Below are positions 62,792 to 64,000 of a stretch of 64,000 nt of DNA, piece after piece. Location of the stretch: NCBI RefSeq assembly GCF_010725885.1, contig NZ_AP022600.1, positions 62,001 through 126,000 on the forward strand, written 5' to 3'. Numbering within the stretch: position 1 is the stretch's first letter; each line of letters begins with the position of its first letter. The translations under genes were made by a program, and so were the position numbers. Origin of the DNA: Mycolicibacterium tokaiense (GTDB taxonomy: Bacteria > Actinomycetota > Actinomycetes > Mycobacteriales > Mycobacteriaceae). The notes under the pieces are model-generated. The model saw nothing but the letters and a program-made list of their open reading frames with translations, had not been told where the DNA came from and searched no databases.

Positions 62792-63973
62792 TCAGCCTGC
62801 CCGCAGGATCAGTGCGTCCCCTTGACCGCCCGCACCACACAGCGCGGCGACCGCGTACTGCCCACCGCGGCGCTTGAGCTCGAGTGCTGCATGCAACGTG
62901 ATGCGGGCCCCGGACATCCCGATCGGGTGCCCGACGGCGATGGCGCCACCGTTGGTGTTCACCTTCTCCAGATCCACCCCGAGCTCCTTCGCCGAGGCCA
63001 ACGACACCGCGGCGAACGCCTCGTTGATCTCGATGACATCGAGCTGGTCCACCGAGATGCCCTCGCGCGCAATCGCTTTCTTGATGGCGTTGGCGGGCTG
63101 ACTCTGCAGGGTGGAGTCCGGGCCCGCCACCACGCCGTGGGCGCCGATCTCACACAGCCAGTCCAGGCCCAGCTCCTGCGCCTTCGCCTTGCTCATCACC
63201 ACGACGGCACATGCGCCGTCGGAGATCTGCGACGCCGAACCGGCGGTGATGGTGCCGTCCTTGCGGAAGGCCGGACGCAGGCCGGCCAGCGACTCCGCCG
63301 TGGTGTTGGCCCGGATGCCCTCGTCCTCGGCGAATTCGATGGGATCACCCTTGCGCTGCGGGACCGACACCGGAACCACCTCGTCGGCGAAGATGCCGTC
63401 CTTCCACGCTGCCGCGGCGCGCTGGTGTGAGAGGGCAGCAAATTCGTCCTGCTCAGCGCGGGTGAATCGATCAACGTCATTACGCTGCTCGGTGAGCGCG
63501 CCCATGGGCTGATCGGTGAAGACGTCGTGCAGCCCGTCATAGGCCAGGTGGTCCAGCATCGTCACGTCGCCGTACTTGAAACCGGCACGGCTGTCCATCA
63601 ACAGATGCGGGGCCTTGGTCATGGACTCCTGGCCACCGGCCACCACCACGTCGAACTCGCCCGCCCGGATCAGCTGGTCAGCCAGGGCGATGGCGTCGAT
63701 TCCCGACAGGCACATCTTGTTGATCGTCAGCGAGGGCACATCCCAGCCGATCCCGGCGCCGACGGCGGCCTGACGGGCGGGCATCTGTCCGGCACCGGCG
63801 GTGAGCACCTGGCCCATGATCACGTAGTCCACCGCCGACGCGTCGATGCCGGCTTTCTCCAACGCGCCCCTGATCGCCACCGCGCCCAGATCCGAGCCCG
63901 AGAAGTCTTTCAGCGAACCGGACAGCTTGCCGATCGGAGTGCGCGCCCCAGCAACTATCACCGACGTCGTCAT
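62792..63973 (-). CDS. fadA4: acetyl-CoA acetyltransferase (thiolase)
   Basis: 393 aa thiolase. Nucleophile Cys88 in [13 protein letters not shown], second Cys in [12 protein letters not shown], His in [13 protein letters not shown], and [11 protein letters not shown]. It makes or splits acetoacetyl-CoA. Position matches Rv1323. ATG 63973 has GGGAGG at a good distance. The 27 bp beyond it to the right edge belong to its leader; the upstream neighbour is outside the window. Confidence 0.95.
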   Translation of the reverse strand: MTTSVIVAGARTPIGKLSGSLKDFSGSDLGAVAIRGALEKAGIDASAVDYVIMGQVLTAGAGQMPARQAAVGAGIGWDVPSLTINKMCLSGIDAIALADQLIRAGEFDVVVAGGQESMTKAPHLLMDSRAGFKYGDVTMLDHLAYDGLHDVFTDQPMGALTEQRNDVDRFTRAEQDEFAALSHQRAAAAWKDGIFADEVVPVSVPQRKGDPIEFAEDEGIRANTTAESLAGLRPAFRKDGTITAGSASQISDGACAVVVMSKAKAQELGLDWLCEIGAHGVVAGPDSTLQSQPANAIKKAIAREGISVDQLDVIEINEAFAAVSLASAKELGVDLEKVNTNGGAIAVGHPIGMSGARITLHAALELKRRGGQYAVAALCGAGGQGDALILRAG

Positions 63974-64000
63974 TGAAGTCCTCCCGCATGATGTGAACGC

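Overview
The window is high-GC actinobacterial DNA and reads as a chromosome segment of a non-tuberculous, probably environmental Mycobacterium/Mycolicibacterium. The strongest evidence is the right third. From the lprD-like gene (41.7 kb) to fadA4 (64 kb), gene order follows the M. tuberculosis Rv1343c-Rv1323 block as I remember it: lprD, DUF3817, rdgB, rph, cAMP phosphodiesterase, murI, rhomboid, cysM, cysO, mec, P1 peptidase, DUF2017, clpS, pncB, dinG, glgE, glgB, YbbN-like, fadA4. The differences are an MFS gene inserted beside rdgB, an LpqM-like metallopeptidase plus a Vgb-like propeller where glgP sits in M. tuberculosis, and no PE_PGRS gene beside glgB. I see no insertion sequence, prophage or CRISPR array.

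The left two thirds (1-41 kb) is a string of catabolic and regulatory modules. (1) 0-4.2 kb: a PucR regulator divergent from mmsA and a class III aminotransferase. (2) 4.3-11.3 kb: an AcoR/MimR-type activator facing amidohydrolase, DUF59 and Zn-alcohol dehydrogenase genes. This trio normally follows a binuclear-iron propane/phenol monooxygenase (mim/prm), but no monooxygenase or GroEL gene is here; an ABM protein, an Rv0910-like protein and a ferredoxin reductase follow instead. (3) 11.4-12.4 kb: phoU and DUF4235. (4) 12.3-19.7 kb: a complete L-rhamnose operon (rhaM, MFS importer, rhaI, fused aldolase/dehydrogenase, rhaB, LacI regulator) with a sigma-A promoter and a perfect 18-bp operator. 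(5) 19.8-23.8 kb: DUF2236, an SDR, and DUF5994 coupled to an acyl-activating enzyme. (6) 23.9-28.5 kb: a kinase-like/flippase-like membrane protein, an SRPBCC protein and a sulfatase. (7) 28.5-37.2 kb: a tandem Lrp regulator leading a TAXI-TRAP transporter operon, divergent from an agmatinase/guanidinobutyrase, a ThDP decarboxylase and a sodium:solute symporter. (8) 37.3-40.3 kb: a GGDEF protein, a SigL-like ECF sigma factor with an anti-sigma factor lacking the usual zinc motif, and a stand-alone winged-helix regulator behind a SigL-like promoter. (9) 40.3-41.7 kb: a possible small ORF, tRNA-Leu(UAG), and a free-standing HTH-LAGLIDADG protein.

How the genes work together: the rhamnose operon should take rhamnose to L-lactate/pyruvate and dihydroxyacetone phosphate. 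GlgE and GlgB make branched alpha-glucan from maltose-1-phosphate. CysM, CysO and Mec form the protein-thiocarboxylate route to cysteine. The guanidino cluster probably converts an arginine-derived guanidino compound to GABA or putrescine and urea. The most unusual items are the orphan Mim-like accessory cassette and the LAGLIDADG gene beside the tRNA. Convergent gene ends in this window almost always overlap or abut; the only clear intrinsic-type hairpin is at 4.24 kb. All homology statements are from pattern recognition without database searches.
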